Source: a bacterium
GTDB taxonomy: Bacteria; Auribacterota; JABMQX01
NCBI GenBank assembly: GCA_013203085.1
Contig: JABMQX010000367.1
Span: forward strand, 1-11,149
DNA length: 11,149 nucleotides
Direction: 5' to 3'
Position 1 is the first letter of the stretch. Each line of letters starts with the position of its first letter. Positions 1 to 6,240 of the stretch are shown here, piece after piece. Made by a program: the position numbers and the translations under genes. The notes beneath the pieces are model-generated. The model was not told where the DNA came from and searched no databases. It was given only the letters and a program-made list of their open reading frames with translations.

Positions 1-15
1 CCCGCGTTCCGCGGG
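1..15. terminator. GC-rich hairpin at the left edge, possible terminator
   Basis: CCCGCG (1-6) and CGCGGG (10-15) form a perfect 6-bp stem with a 3-base loop. The stem may continue beyond the window edge. There is no clear T-tract, so a role as terminator of an unseen upstream gene is only a guess. Confidence 0.3.
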
Positions 16-18
16 GTT

Positions 19-49
19 ATCCTGTCCAACTCTTGGCTTCGTCTCTGCG
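19..49. repeat. Interspersed repeat words ATCCTGTC and CTCTGCG
   Basis: ATCCTGTC lies at 19-26 and CTCTGCG at 43-49. The same words recur in other spacers of this window: ATCCTGTCA at 1078 with GACAGGAT at 1105 and 1114, and CTCTGCG at 2162, 2180 and 4807. Their restriction to non-coding spacers suggests remnants of a dispersed repeat family rather than chance. Confidence 0.4.
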
Positions 50-95
50 CCCCGGCCCCATAGCTGAGGGGTCACCAATGAGGAAAAGCTTCTTC

Positions 96-124
96 TTGAT
101 TCCACAGCGGTGACGTGGTATGTT
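96..124 (+). promoter_or_regulatory. Putative sigma70-type promoter of the 184-1047 gene
   Basis: TTGATT (96-101) and TATGTT (119-124) are separated by exactly 17 bases; each matches four of six consensus positions. Transcription would start near 131, giving a leader of about 50 bases before the ATG at 184. Confidence 0.45.
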
Positions 125-183
125 CAGATGACTCCGATAGAGTGATCCATTCAGAGAAGAACGAATCATGAGAGGATTTTCAT

Positions 184-1047
184 ATGCATCATATAGGTAA
201 GGTCACGCTGGCGGTGCTGGTGCTGGCTATCGCGCTGGCAGTTTACTGGTTCTGGTGGTCCGATCAGGGGGCAAACAACCCGATTGCTGTGGAGGGAACG
301 CTTTCCGTATCCGGGATACCCGCGATGCCGGGGATGCAAAGCTCCCAGAAGATTGATTTCACCCTCCAGGCGGTTCCCAATAAGATAAGGATCGCCGGCA
401 GCGTGCAGGGGAAAGAGGTCTCTGCAATCATCAACCTGAGCAAGAGGGAACTGTACGTTCTCAACGAAAGCAAGAAGACGTACGCCCAGGAAGAGTTTGA
501 CCTTGTGGACATGGCGAAGACGAAGCCGCCGGAAAAGCATGAGACATGGGAGAAGAATCTGAAGAGGACGGCAGACTGGGACTACATCGGCGCCGGGGAG
601 GGCAGATGGTTCTGCAACAAGCAAACGTTCACCGGCTTGCCGACGGGGCAAGCGGATCTCACTAAATCAATTCCCGGTATGAACATTCCGGCCGGGCCCC
701 AGATGGATGCCCTGAAAAAATCAGTTAAAGGCGAGATGTGGTTCACCCCGGACACCCGCCTCGGCAGGCGATACTTCAGCACGCTCAATAAGCTCTTTCG
801 AGTGAAACCCGTTGGCCGCGGAGGGTCGAGTCCCCTGTCCAATATCGCGAAATCCTCGGAAAAAAGGCCCCAACTCAAATACGTCAACCTCGATTATTTC
901 CCCATCCCCATGAAACTTGTCGCTGGCTTAGGTCCTATGCGGATCGAAATGAACGTCAAGAACATTTCTCGGAAGAAGCTCCCCAAGGACGTTTTTGAGG
1001 CCCCTTCCAATTACAAAAAGGTGAGCATGGAACAGGTCATGCAATAA
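184..1047 (+). CDS. Membrane-anchored DUF4412-like protein
   Basis: A 287-residue protein of unknown function. Residues 1-6 are a short N-terminal segment, 7-24 form a hydrophobic helix (signal anchor or uncleaved signal peptide), and the rest is predicted extracytoplasmic. The pattern resembles the DUF4412 / LolA-LppX-like lipid-carrier fold: a strand reporting on an expressed state (AIINLSKRELYVLN, 81-94), a KTY motif (98-100), a WFC-x-FTGLP stretch (142-153), a charged region then WFTPDTRLG (186-194), and a late FPIPMKL strand (239-245). There is one cysteine (C144), so no disulfide within a monomer, and no lipobox. The start is set by AGAGGA at 171-176, seven bases upstream of ATG. It is followed by a convergent acyltransferase gene. 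The family match is by pattern memory, and a periplasmic lipid- or polymer-binding role is inference. Confidence 0.85.
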   Translation: MHHIGKVTLAVLVLAIALAVYWFWWSDQGANNPIAVEGTLSVSGIPAMPGMQSSQKIDFTLQAVPNKIRIAGSVQGKEVSAIINLSKRELYVLNESKKTYAQEEFDLVDMAKTKPPEKHETWEKNLKRTADWDYIGAGEGRWFCNKQTFTGLPTGQADLTKSIPGMNIPAGPQMDALKKSVKGEMWFTPDTRLGRRYFSTLNKLFRVKPVGRGGSSPLSNIAKSSEKRPQLKYVNLDYFPIPMKLVAGLGPMRIEMNVKNISRKKLPKDVFEAPSNYKKVSMEQVMQ

Positions 1048-1077
1048 GGAAGGGCACACTTCCGCTGGACCTTTCCT

Positions 1078-1121
1078 ATCCTGTCATCCGGTCAGAAGAT
1101 TCTTGACAGGATTGACAGGAT
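1078..1121. terminator. Repeat-derived imperfect hairpin between convergent genes
   Basis: ATCCTGTCA (1078-1086) followed by TCCGGTCA (1087-1094) can pair with two tandem copies of TGACAGGAT (1104-1112 and 1113-1121). There is one base missing and one mismatch across about 17 pairs, and the loop is about 9 bases. It sits between the stop codons of two convergent genes (1047 and 1143), so it may serve as a bidirectional terminator. There is no T-tract on either side. The repeated 9-mer is of the ATCCTGTCA interspersed type. Confidence 0.45.
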
Positions 1122-1142
1122 GCAAGGGAGGCGCAAAGAGGA

Positions 1143-2078
1143 TCAGCGGCGGCGGAGCTGTCTTGCTTGCTGTCGGGTCCAGCGTCTGCTGATGACCCAC
1201 CACTCCTCCGGGTTGCTCCGAATAGCGTCCTCGAGAGTTTTGACTACACGCGCGAGATTGACCGCTACGTCTTTTTGCCGCCCTTCCGGAGGCGGAGCGC
1301 GGACGATCTCGATGGGAGGTCCTATCTCGATGACATGTCTCGTCAGGCCGCGCCTGTGGATGGTTGTCGGTAGAACCGCAGCGCCGGTTTTCAACGCCAG
1401 GCTAATAGCCCCGGGGAACATTTCCGTGGGGATGCCGAAGAAAGGCACGACGCATCCCTTGCCTCTCGACGGCTTTTGGTCAATCAGAATGTGCAGAATG
1501 TCATTGGACCGCAAATGCGAGAAACATTCCTTGATGCAACGGGCGCGGGGACGATCGGCGATCCAGTTCAGGTGGACGCGATCCATCATCTCGCGGTAAA
1601 GATCGGAGACCCGAGGGTCGTGAGCCAACCGAAGGATGACCCACGTCGGATAGCCCTCGAGGCACAGCCGAACAGAAACAACTGTGAACATGCCCACGTG
1701 CCCTCCTGCCAACACGACCCCTTGTCCGGCTGACCGGGCAGCGGCGAGATGCTCCAGCCCGGAAATCCTGATGTTTTTGATAAACATTTCCTGCGGTTGA
1801 AAACAGTAGCGTAAGGTCTCCAGCCCTATTGTCGCCGCATAACCGACGGCTCTTCGGAAAATGCGGCGTTTGCGGCGGCGGCTGACCTTGTCACCCAGAG
1901 CCACGTCGAGATTGAGAAGCGCCACGGATTTCCGGAGGCTCAGCAGGTATGACGCTGTCCAGCCGAGAGAACGGCCAAGCAGAACGACGCAGGTAAGGTC
2001 AAGGCGCCTTATCCCTGCCACGAAGGCACGGAGCAACCACCATCCCATATCGTTCTTGAACTGCCGAAAATCTCCCAT
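1143..2078 (-). CDS. LpxL/HtrB-type lysophospholipid acyltransferase family protein, catalytic acid missing
   Basis: A 311-residue protein of the bacterial lipid A acyltransferase (LpxL/HtrB, LPLAT) superfamily. Members transfer an acyl chain from acyl-ACP or acyl-CoA to a lipid or sugar acceptor at the inner membrane. Seen here: a hydrophobic N-terminal stretch (about 12-50), GVVLAGGH (120-127), ILIDQKP (197-203), VPFFGIPTEMFPGAISLALKTGA (211-233) and the C-terminal EEWWVISRRW (291-300), all in family order. The catalytic HX4(D/E) motif is altered: H127 is followed by V, G, M, F and then T132 instead of an acid. The start at 2078 follows AGAGGTG three bases upstream (minus strand). It lies 136 bases downstream of the adenylate-forming ligase on the same strand and is probably co-transcribed, suggesting acyl activation followed by transfer. 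The family is confident; substrate and activity are open because of the motif change. Confidence 0.88.
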   Translation of the reverse strand: MGDFRQFKNDMGWWLLRAFVAGIRRLDLTCVVLLGRSLGWTASYLLSLRKSVALLNLDVALGDKVSRRRKRRIFRRAVGYAATIGLETLRYCFQPQEMFIKNIRISGLEHLAAARSAGQGVVLAGGHVGMFTVVSVRLCLEGYPTWVILRLAHDPRVSDLYREMMDRVHLNWIADRPRARCIKECFSHLRSNDILHILIDQKPSRGKGCVVPFFGIPTEMFPGAISLALKTGAAVLPTTIHRRGLTRHVIEIGPPIEIVRAPPPEGRQKDVAVNLARVVKTLEDAIRSNPEEWWVISRRWTRQQARQLRRR

Positions 2079-2160
2079 CTACACCTCTTGAGGATTGATC
2101 ATCAGAGGGAGCGCGGCGGGCGCCCACAAGGCAGAGGAAATGTAATACGGCTCTCTATGA

Positions 2161-2190
2161 TCTCTGCGCTCTCGGCGTCCTCTGCGGTGA
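2161..2190. repeat. CTCTGCG-type interspersed repeat in the ligase/acyltransferase spacer
   Basis: CTCTGCG occurs at 2162-2168 and 2180-2186, separated by a related CTCGGCG word at 2171-2177. The rest of the spacer (2079-2160) shows only the acyltransferase ribosome-binding site and no other feature that I can support. Confidence 0.4.
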
Positions 2191-2214
2191 GTCTCATCTT
2201 CGCATGCCCTGCGG

Positions 2215-3726
2215 TCAACTTTCTCCGCTCTCCCGATCCGAAGGGAGGATAGGCTTTCCTGTGGGGGTTCTCGGGATGCTCTCGACTACGGTCAACAGGT
2301 GCGGGATCTTGTAATCGCCGAGCCGTGAGCGGCAGAAGTGGACAATGCTCTGCCTGTTCACAGTGCGACCCGGTTCGGGAACAACCAGAGCGGCAACCTG
2401 GTATCCACGGAGGCCGCCCTTCTTGGCATAAACCACCACATCGCGGATGTCCGGATGCTCCCTGAGTATCGCCTCCACCTCCGGGGGGTACACTTTCAGC
2501 CCGCCAACATTGAACACGCTGTCTTTTCGCCCGAGGTAAAAGTAGAAACCGTCCTCATCAGCCCTCGCGATGTCGCCGGTTTTGAACCAGCCGTCCTGGA
2601 TGACTTGCCTGGTGAGGTCATCGCGACCGAGGTATCCTCTCATGACATGGGGACCACGCACCCACAGTTCTCCAACCTCGCCCTGCCGAACTTCGTTTCC
2701 GTGGTCGTCCGCGAGCCTTATCTCGGCCCCGCGGACAGCCCGCCCCATGCTGGCTCGCTTACGGTCAGCCCATTCCAAAGGCGTCAGCGTGATGACGGGA
2801 GAGGTCTCGGTCAGGCCATATCCCTGAAGAATCTTCGTGCCGGGGAAACGTTGCGCGAGGCCGTGCATCAGAGAAACGGGAACGGCCATCCCCATCATCG
2901 CAATGAACCGCAGACTCGAGGTATCGTAGGGCCACGGATAGGGCAACTGCAGCATCGCTGCACAAATCGGCGGGACAGAATGGAACCAGTTGACGCGGTG
3001 TTTCTGCACCTCCGCCAGGAGATCGTTGGGAGCGAGGCTCTTGAAGATGACAAGACGCGAGCCTTGAGCCGCGACGAGATTGCACAGGATAGGGCCGGAA
3101 ATGTGCGACATCGGCAGAACCATCCCCCCGACGTCATCCGGGCTGGACTTCACGACTTCCACCATGGTTTCGGGGAAAAGGTCCAGGTAAGCATTGGTGA
3201 GGACAACCCCCTTAGGCCGGGCAGTGGTCCCGGACGTGAAGAGATAAAGCGCGTCGGCCGATTCATCGTCCTCCGGAACGTCCTGCACCGGCTCGGCTTC
3301 CTGCAATGCTTTGCTATAGGGGTCCATCGCCTCCGACTGAGAGACCACGATGATGTTGTTCTCGAGGGGCGTTCCGCGGGCTGCCTCTTTAATGAATTCG
3401 GCTACTGAGGAGTCCACCACGGCCACCCGGCTGCCGGAATCGGCGAGGATGGATGCCAGAGCCGGGCCGCGAAGGCGAACGTCAATCGGCACGGAGACTC
3501 CCCCCAGAATCAACGTGGCAAAATAAACTTCCGCGAACTCAATGGAATTCGGCATGATAACCGCAACGGGCGTTCCCTTACTCACTCCGGCTGCGCGAAA
3601 GGCTCCCGCGGCCATCCGGCTGCGGGAAAGCAGTTCGGAAAACGTCTCGCTTCGTTCCCCCCAGACCAGAGCGATGTTATCGGGGCGTTTTTCGGCGGTC
3701 TTCACAAGGATTTTTGCGACGTTCAT
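2215..3726 (-). CDS. Adenylate-forming acyl/aryl-CoA ligase (AMP-dependent synthetase, FadD-like)
   Basis: A 503-residue ANL-superfamily enzyme that activates a carboxylic acid as acyl-AMP and usually passes it to CoA or a carrier thiol. Motifs in order: the phosphate loop LFTSGTTARPKG (162-173), QGYGLTETSP (301-310), ELWVRGP (353-359), DGWFKTGDIA (378-387) with the ribose-binding Asp384, the hinge region GRKDSVFNVGGLKVYPPEVEA (399-419), and PRTPTGKP (485-492) with the A10 catalytic lysine K491. All key residues are present, so it should be active. I chose the ATG at 3726 because AAGGAGAG lies just upstream; an in-frame ATG at 3783 would add 19 residues without a comparable ribosome-binding site or family similarity. 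The length fits stand-alone medium/long-chain or aryl acid ligases; the substrate cannot be read from the sequence. The acyltransferase gene lies directly downstream on the same strand, so the pair may act in envelope lipid acylation. Confidence 0.93.
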   Translation of the reverse strand: MNVAKILVKTAEKRPDNIALVWGERSETFSELLSRSRMAAGAFRAAGVSKGTPVAVIMPNSIEFAEVYFATLILGGVSVPIDVRLRGPALASILADSGSRVAVVDSSVAEFIKEAARGTPLENNIIVVSQSEAMDPYSKALQEAEPVQDVPEDDESADALYLFTSGTTARPKGVVLTNAYLDLFPETMVEVVKSSPDDVGGMVLPMSHISGPILCNLVAAQGSRLVIFKSLAPNDLLAEVQKHRVNWFHSVPPICAAMLQLPYPWPYDTSSLRFIAMMGMAVPVSLMHGLAQRFPGTKILQGYGLTETSPVITLTPLEWADRKRASMGRAVRGAEIRLADDHGNEVRQGEVGELWVRGPHVMRGYLGRDDLTRQVIQDGWFKTGDIARADEDGFYFYLGRKDSVFNVGGLKVYPPEVEAILREHPDIRDVVVYAKKGGLRGYQVAALVVPEPGRTVNRQSIVHFCRSRLGDYKIPHLLTVVESIPRTPTGKPILPSDRESGES

Positions 3727-3832
3727 ACTACTCTCCTTGTCTCGCGAGTTGACTGGCTTGAGATTATGATTCCTGAACCGCACTCCCCCCGATGCGAGGC
3801 AAGCATGTCGGTTTACAAGCGAGTGATTTTAG

Positions 3833-4084
3833 GGTTTCCGCCCAGAGGAATCCAGTTTTTTTGTTCGCCGTGAGATTGCTCAACCGAAGGACCCCTTCCG
3901 GTTCGTCACGCTTCGCCCACGCCTCGACTGCCCTCGCAACGTCAAGCCGCCCCAAGCCTATCGCGGGGATGACTCCGTGCACTTGTTTCGTGTTGGCGCG
4001 AACCTCGATCGGGCGTATGATTATCAAATGGACTCGGAGAAACGCGGCGCGGGACCAGATGTTCCCGTGCTGTTTTTTGTTTGA
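3833..4084 (+). pseudogene. Start-less coding-like frame, possible 3' remnant of a gene
   Basis: A frame open from 3833 (after TAG at 3830-3832) to TGA at 4082-4084. Over the 63 codons from 3893 to 4081, my hand count gives GC of roughly 71, 43 and 65 percent at codon positions 1, 2 and 3, a pattern typical of real coding sequence at this GC. The product reads for example AYRGDDSVHLFRVGANLDRAYDYQM; it has no usable start codon or ribosome-binding site and I do not recognise a family. The opposite strand uses the same triplets in a frame open over 3764-4270, so the statistics cannot decide the strand. It may be a truncated gene end or chance. The rest of 3784-4080 shows nothing further. Confidence 0.25.
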
Positions 4085-4108
4085 CACACTTCTGAGGTGT
4101 GTTATTGT
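4081..4108 (+). promoter_or_regulatory. Strong sigma70-type promoter of the 4300-4797 gene
   Basis: A perfect -35 box TTGACA (4081-4086) is followed after 16 bases by TATTGT (4103-4108), which matches four of six -10 positions. Transcription would begin near 4115, leaving a leader of about 185 bases before the ATG at 4300. A palindrome lies inside it (next entry). Confidence 0.6.
4084..4102. promoter_or_regulatory. Operator-like palindrome nested in the promoter
   Basis: ACACAC (4084-4089) and GTGTGT (4097-4102) form perfect inverted 6-base arms around a 7-base centre. They run from the last bases of the -35 box to the edge of the -10 box. A repressor dimer bound here would block RNA polymerase. 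No candidate regulator gene is in the window, so the operator role is inference. Confidence 0.4.
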
Positions 4109-4172
4109 TTCAGTGTGGAAAGAGCGCCTTGGCGCGAAGACATTGTATTGAACGGACTGAGGGCACGTATGA

Positions 4173-4186
4173 CTCCCCTCGGGGAG
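4173..4186 (+). other. Small hairpin in the long leader of the 4300-4797 gene
   Basis: CTCCC (4173-4177) and GGGAG (4182-4186) form a 5-bp stem with a 4-base loop, inside the presumed 185-base 5' leader. It is too short to call a riboswitch or attenuator. The remainder of 4109-4299 holds only the ribosome-binding site GAGGTG just upstream of the start. Confidence 0.3.
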
Positions 4187-4299
4187 GGGGCCCGGAAGCG
4201 GTGAGTCGTTGACGTGAACATGTCGTTTCCGGGAGGAAAGAAGCGGGCGCCCCCAGTCAATAGACAGCAACTCAACGGAAAAAGAATTGAGGTGAGATC

Positions 4300-4797
4300 A
4301 TGCAATCGCTATGGTCAAACAGAGGAGGCGGGCAGGGATTACTTGCAGGCATCGCCGTGATTTTCATAGCTGTTGGCGCGTACTTCATTTTTAAGGGAGC
4401 CAAATCCGGTGATCAGGGGGTGGGGGACGTTTACTACTATTGCACTAATTGCCAGAAGGAGTTCACCGCCAATTCCAGTGAGACGCCCCCCATCAAGTGC
4501 CCATTCTGTAAGCAGCCCACCGGCGTCCTGTCCGCAAAATCTAAATGTGAGGTATGCGGAAAGGAATTCATCAGTTACCTTCAAAAGTACGACCCCGAGA
4601 CCAAAGTCGCTATTGAAAGGCGAAAGAGAGGCGATAGCGTACCGGACACCGAGATCCACAGTATTATGGTCACGGAGCCGGACACCGATGACTGGATTGA
4701 TGCCGGTACCCCGGAAGGGCTTGATGTAATGACTAATGTCGTGTGCCCTGAGGGGTGCGAGGGCGAAGTGACGCGGATCTTTCCCAAAGTGAAATAA
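4300..4797 (+). CDS. Membrane-anchored Cys-rich (zinc-ribbon-like) protein
   Basis: A 165-residue protein of unknown function. A single hydrophobic helix spans about residues 12-32 after a glycine-rich N-terminus, followed by a soluble domain. Cysteines come in pairs: CTNC (48-51) and CPFC (67-70) form a classic zinc-ribbon spacing, CEVC (83-86) starts a second knuckle, and CPEGC (149-153) closes the protein; the last two pairs could make a second ribbon split by an acidic/charged insert (about 95-145). The start is supported by GAGGTG five bases upstream of ATG. It has its own promoter at 4081 with a nested palindrome, and converges with the pilT-like gene. Zinc binding is inferred from CxxC spacing. 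Orientation (ribbon in the cytoplasm or outside) is uncertain. It has no recognised partner, and a role in nucleic acid or protein contact is a guess. Confidence 0.85.
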   Translation: MQSLWSNRGGGQGLLAGIAVIFIAVGAYFIFKGAKSGDQGVGDVYYYCTNCQKEFTANSSETPPIKCPFCKQPTGVLSAKSKCEVCGKEFISYLQKYDPETKVAIERRKRGDSVPDTEIHSIMVTEPDTDDWIDAGTPEGLDVMTNVVCPEGCEGEVTRIFPKVK

Positions 4798-4805
4798 GCC
4801 CCGCT

Positions 4806-4867
4806 CCTCTGCGTCTTTGCGTTGAAAAAAAGAGAAGTAGTAAACGCAGAGGCGCAACGCCGCAGAG
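4806..4867. repeat. CTCTGCG-type repeat forming a strong hairpin, possible bidirectional terminator
   Basis: TGCGTCTTTGCGTT (4810-4823) pairs with AACGCAGAGGCGCA (4843-4856): 14 pairs, two of them G-U, around a 19-base purine-rich loop. CTCTGCG is at 4807-4813 and its complement CGCAGAG at 4845-4851 and again at 4861-4867. The hairpin lies just after the stop at 4797 and before the convergent pilT-like stop at 4940, so it could end transcription from both sides. No T-tract follows. Confidence 0.5.
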
Positions 4868-4880
4868 TTGAGCCGATTCA

Positions 4881-4930
4881 CACAGATTCAACCGTGTACA
4901 TCTGCGTTTATCTGCGGTTTTCCGGTTTTC
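4881..4930. repeat. ATCTGCG-type tandem interspersed repeat
   Basis: ATCTGCGTTT (4900-4909) and ATCTGCGGTT (4910-4919) are near-identical tandem 10-mers, with related words before (CACAGATTCA, 4881-4890) and after (CCGGTTTTCCGTGG). It is placed next to the CTCTGCG hairpin, between two convergent genes. Confidence 0.4.
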
Positions 4931-4939
4931 CGTGGGGCG

Positions 4940-6034
4940 TTACGTAGCCAGAATTCTTTTTGCCTCGTCGAGGAAAATGCCCTGCATGTTCATCTTCAGC
5001 GCGTCCGGATTTGTGGCATGGGCGAAGGCCTCTTCTTTGGTGATCAACTTGCTATTGTAGAGGTCGAGGAGGGACTGGTTGAACGTCTGCATCCCATCCT
5101 CGCGGGCCGTCTCCACAGCCGCATGCAACTTCAGCATCTTGTTTTCGTGAATCAGCTTCTGGACCGTCAGATTGTTGATCAAGATCTCCACTGCAGGGGT
5201 AACCCCTTCCCCGGAAGCTCTCGGGACAAGTCGCTGGCATATCACCGCCCGGAGCGTGGCGGAGAGTTGCTGCCTGACCTGGTCCCTTTCCTCCAGAGGG
5301 AAAAACTCGAGAATTCTGCCCACAGCTTGCGCGGTATCAGTCGTATGCAAAGTGCTGAAAACGACATGCCCCGTATCCGCTGAGGCAAGAGCGGCCATGA
5401 AGCTCTCCGAATCCCTCATTTCTCCAATGACGATAAGGTCGGGATCCTGTCTCATGACCCGCTTCAGAGCCCCATGGAAAGACTCGGTATCAATCCCCAC
5501 TTCCCGCTGGTTGATAATGCTTTTCTTATCTCGGTGCAAGTACTCTATCGGGTCTTCAACAGTGATGATATGCACTCTTTTGTTCTGGTTGATGTAGTCA
5601 ACCATGGCCGAAATTGTCGTGGACTTACCGCAACTTGTAGTGCCCGTCGCCAGGATGATCCCGCGCTCGCTCATCGCAATCTTCTTCAATATCGGGGGAA
5701 GCCCGAGCTCCTCGAAAGAGGGGATATCCATCTTCACCATGCGCATCACGATGCCTACAAACCCCCTCTGCCGGAAAATGTTCGTCCGAAACCTGCCCAG
5801 TCCTTCCGCCTCGTAGGCAAAGTCAACCTCGTTGTGCGACTGAAAACGCTCCCGGTGGTAGGTAGACATGATCTCGCTGGCAATTTTCTCAACATCTTCA
5901 GGGGCAAGCGGGTCGTAGTCCGTGGGTTGGAGCTTGCTGTCTATCCTGAAGACGGGCACGCTTCCGACCTTCAGGTGGAGATCGGACGCCTTTCGCAGGA
6001 TCATATCTGAGAGCAATGCTTTGATGTCAATCAT
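4940..6034 (-). CDS. pilT: Type IV pilus retraction ATPase, PilT/PilU family
   Basis: A 364-residue cytoplasmic hexameric ATPase of the PilT family, which depolymerises pilin and powers twitching motility. Length and architecture match: an N-terminal PAS-like domain (1-100), the Walker A loop GTTSCGKS (131-138), the Asp box ITVEDPIEYLH (157-167), Walker B LIVIGEMRD (200-208) with catalytic E205, and the His box GHVVFSTLH (222-230). Deviations: the P-loop reads TTSCGK rather than the usual PTGSGK, and the region of the retraction motif AIRNLIRE reads LTVQKLIHEN (289-298). Start: ATG at 6034 with AAGGG nine bases upstream, and a good promoter at 6090-6118. No other pilus genes are in the window. 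The family is certain; PilT versus the accessory PilU or a pilT-like paralogue is open. Confidence 0.93.
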   Translation of the reverse strand: MIDIKALLSDMILRKASDLHLKVGSVPVFRIDSKLQPTDYDPLAPEDVEKIASEIMSTYHRERFQSHNEVDFAYEAEGLGRFRTNIFRQRGFVGIVMRMVKMDIPSFEELGLPPILKKIAMSERGIILATGTTSCGKSTTISAMVDYINQNKRVHIITVEDPIEYLHRDKKSIINQREVGIDTESFHGALKRVMRQDPDLIVIGEMRDSESFMAALASADTGHVVFSTLHTTDTAQAVGRILEFFPLEERDQVRQQLSATLRAVICQRLVPRASGEGVTPAVEILINNLTVQKLIHENKMLKLHAAVETAREDGMQTFNQSLLDLYNSKLITKEEAFAHATNPDALKMNMQGIFLDEAKRILAT

Positions 6035-6089
6035 CTTTCATATCCCTTCTTGCGAATGGAACTCCCCACTTTTCACCGGCTCGCAAAGC

Positions 6090-6118
6090 ATGATAGACTT
6101 GGGTCACTCGGAAGTCAA
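6090..6118 (-). promoter_or_regulatory. Strong sigma70-type promoter of the pilT-like gene
   Basis: On the minus strand, TTGACT (6118-6113) is followed after exactly 17 bases by TATCAT (6095-6090); each box matches five of six consensus positions. Transcription would start near 6083, giving a leader of about 50 bases to the ATG at 6034. Confidence 0.65.
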
Positions 6119-6240
6119 CACGATATTGCCTCGCGCCGGAAGCGTTTGGGAAGCAAGAATCGGGCCGACGGCGTGGACCCGGCAAGAGCGGTTCGTCGGC
6201 GAAAAAGCACTTCTTCAGCTAGGAGGACCGACTGCGTCTC

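Noticed and set aside
2338..3408. A long open frame opposite the acyl ligase
   Set aside because: It is the antisense shadow of a gene with complete family motifs, and its composition is unlike a protein.
4220..4360. A 46-codon frame from ATG 4220 (MSFPGGKKRAPPVNRQQL) overlapping the start of the Cys-rich gene
   Set aside because: No ribosome-binding site, and it ends inside the better supported gene. It could only matter if a frameshift extended that protein, for which there is no evidence.
6188..6200. Shared 13-mer GCGGTTCGTCGGC with 11132-11144
   Set aside because: One or two 13-base matches are expected by chance in a window of this size, and flanking sequence does not align.
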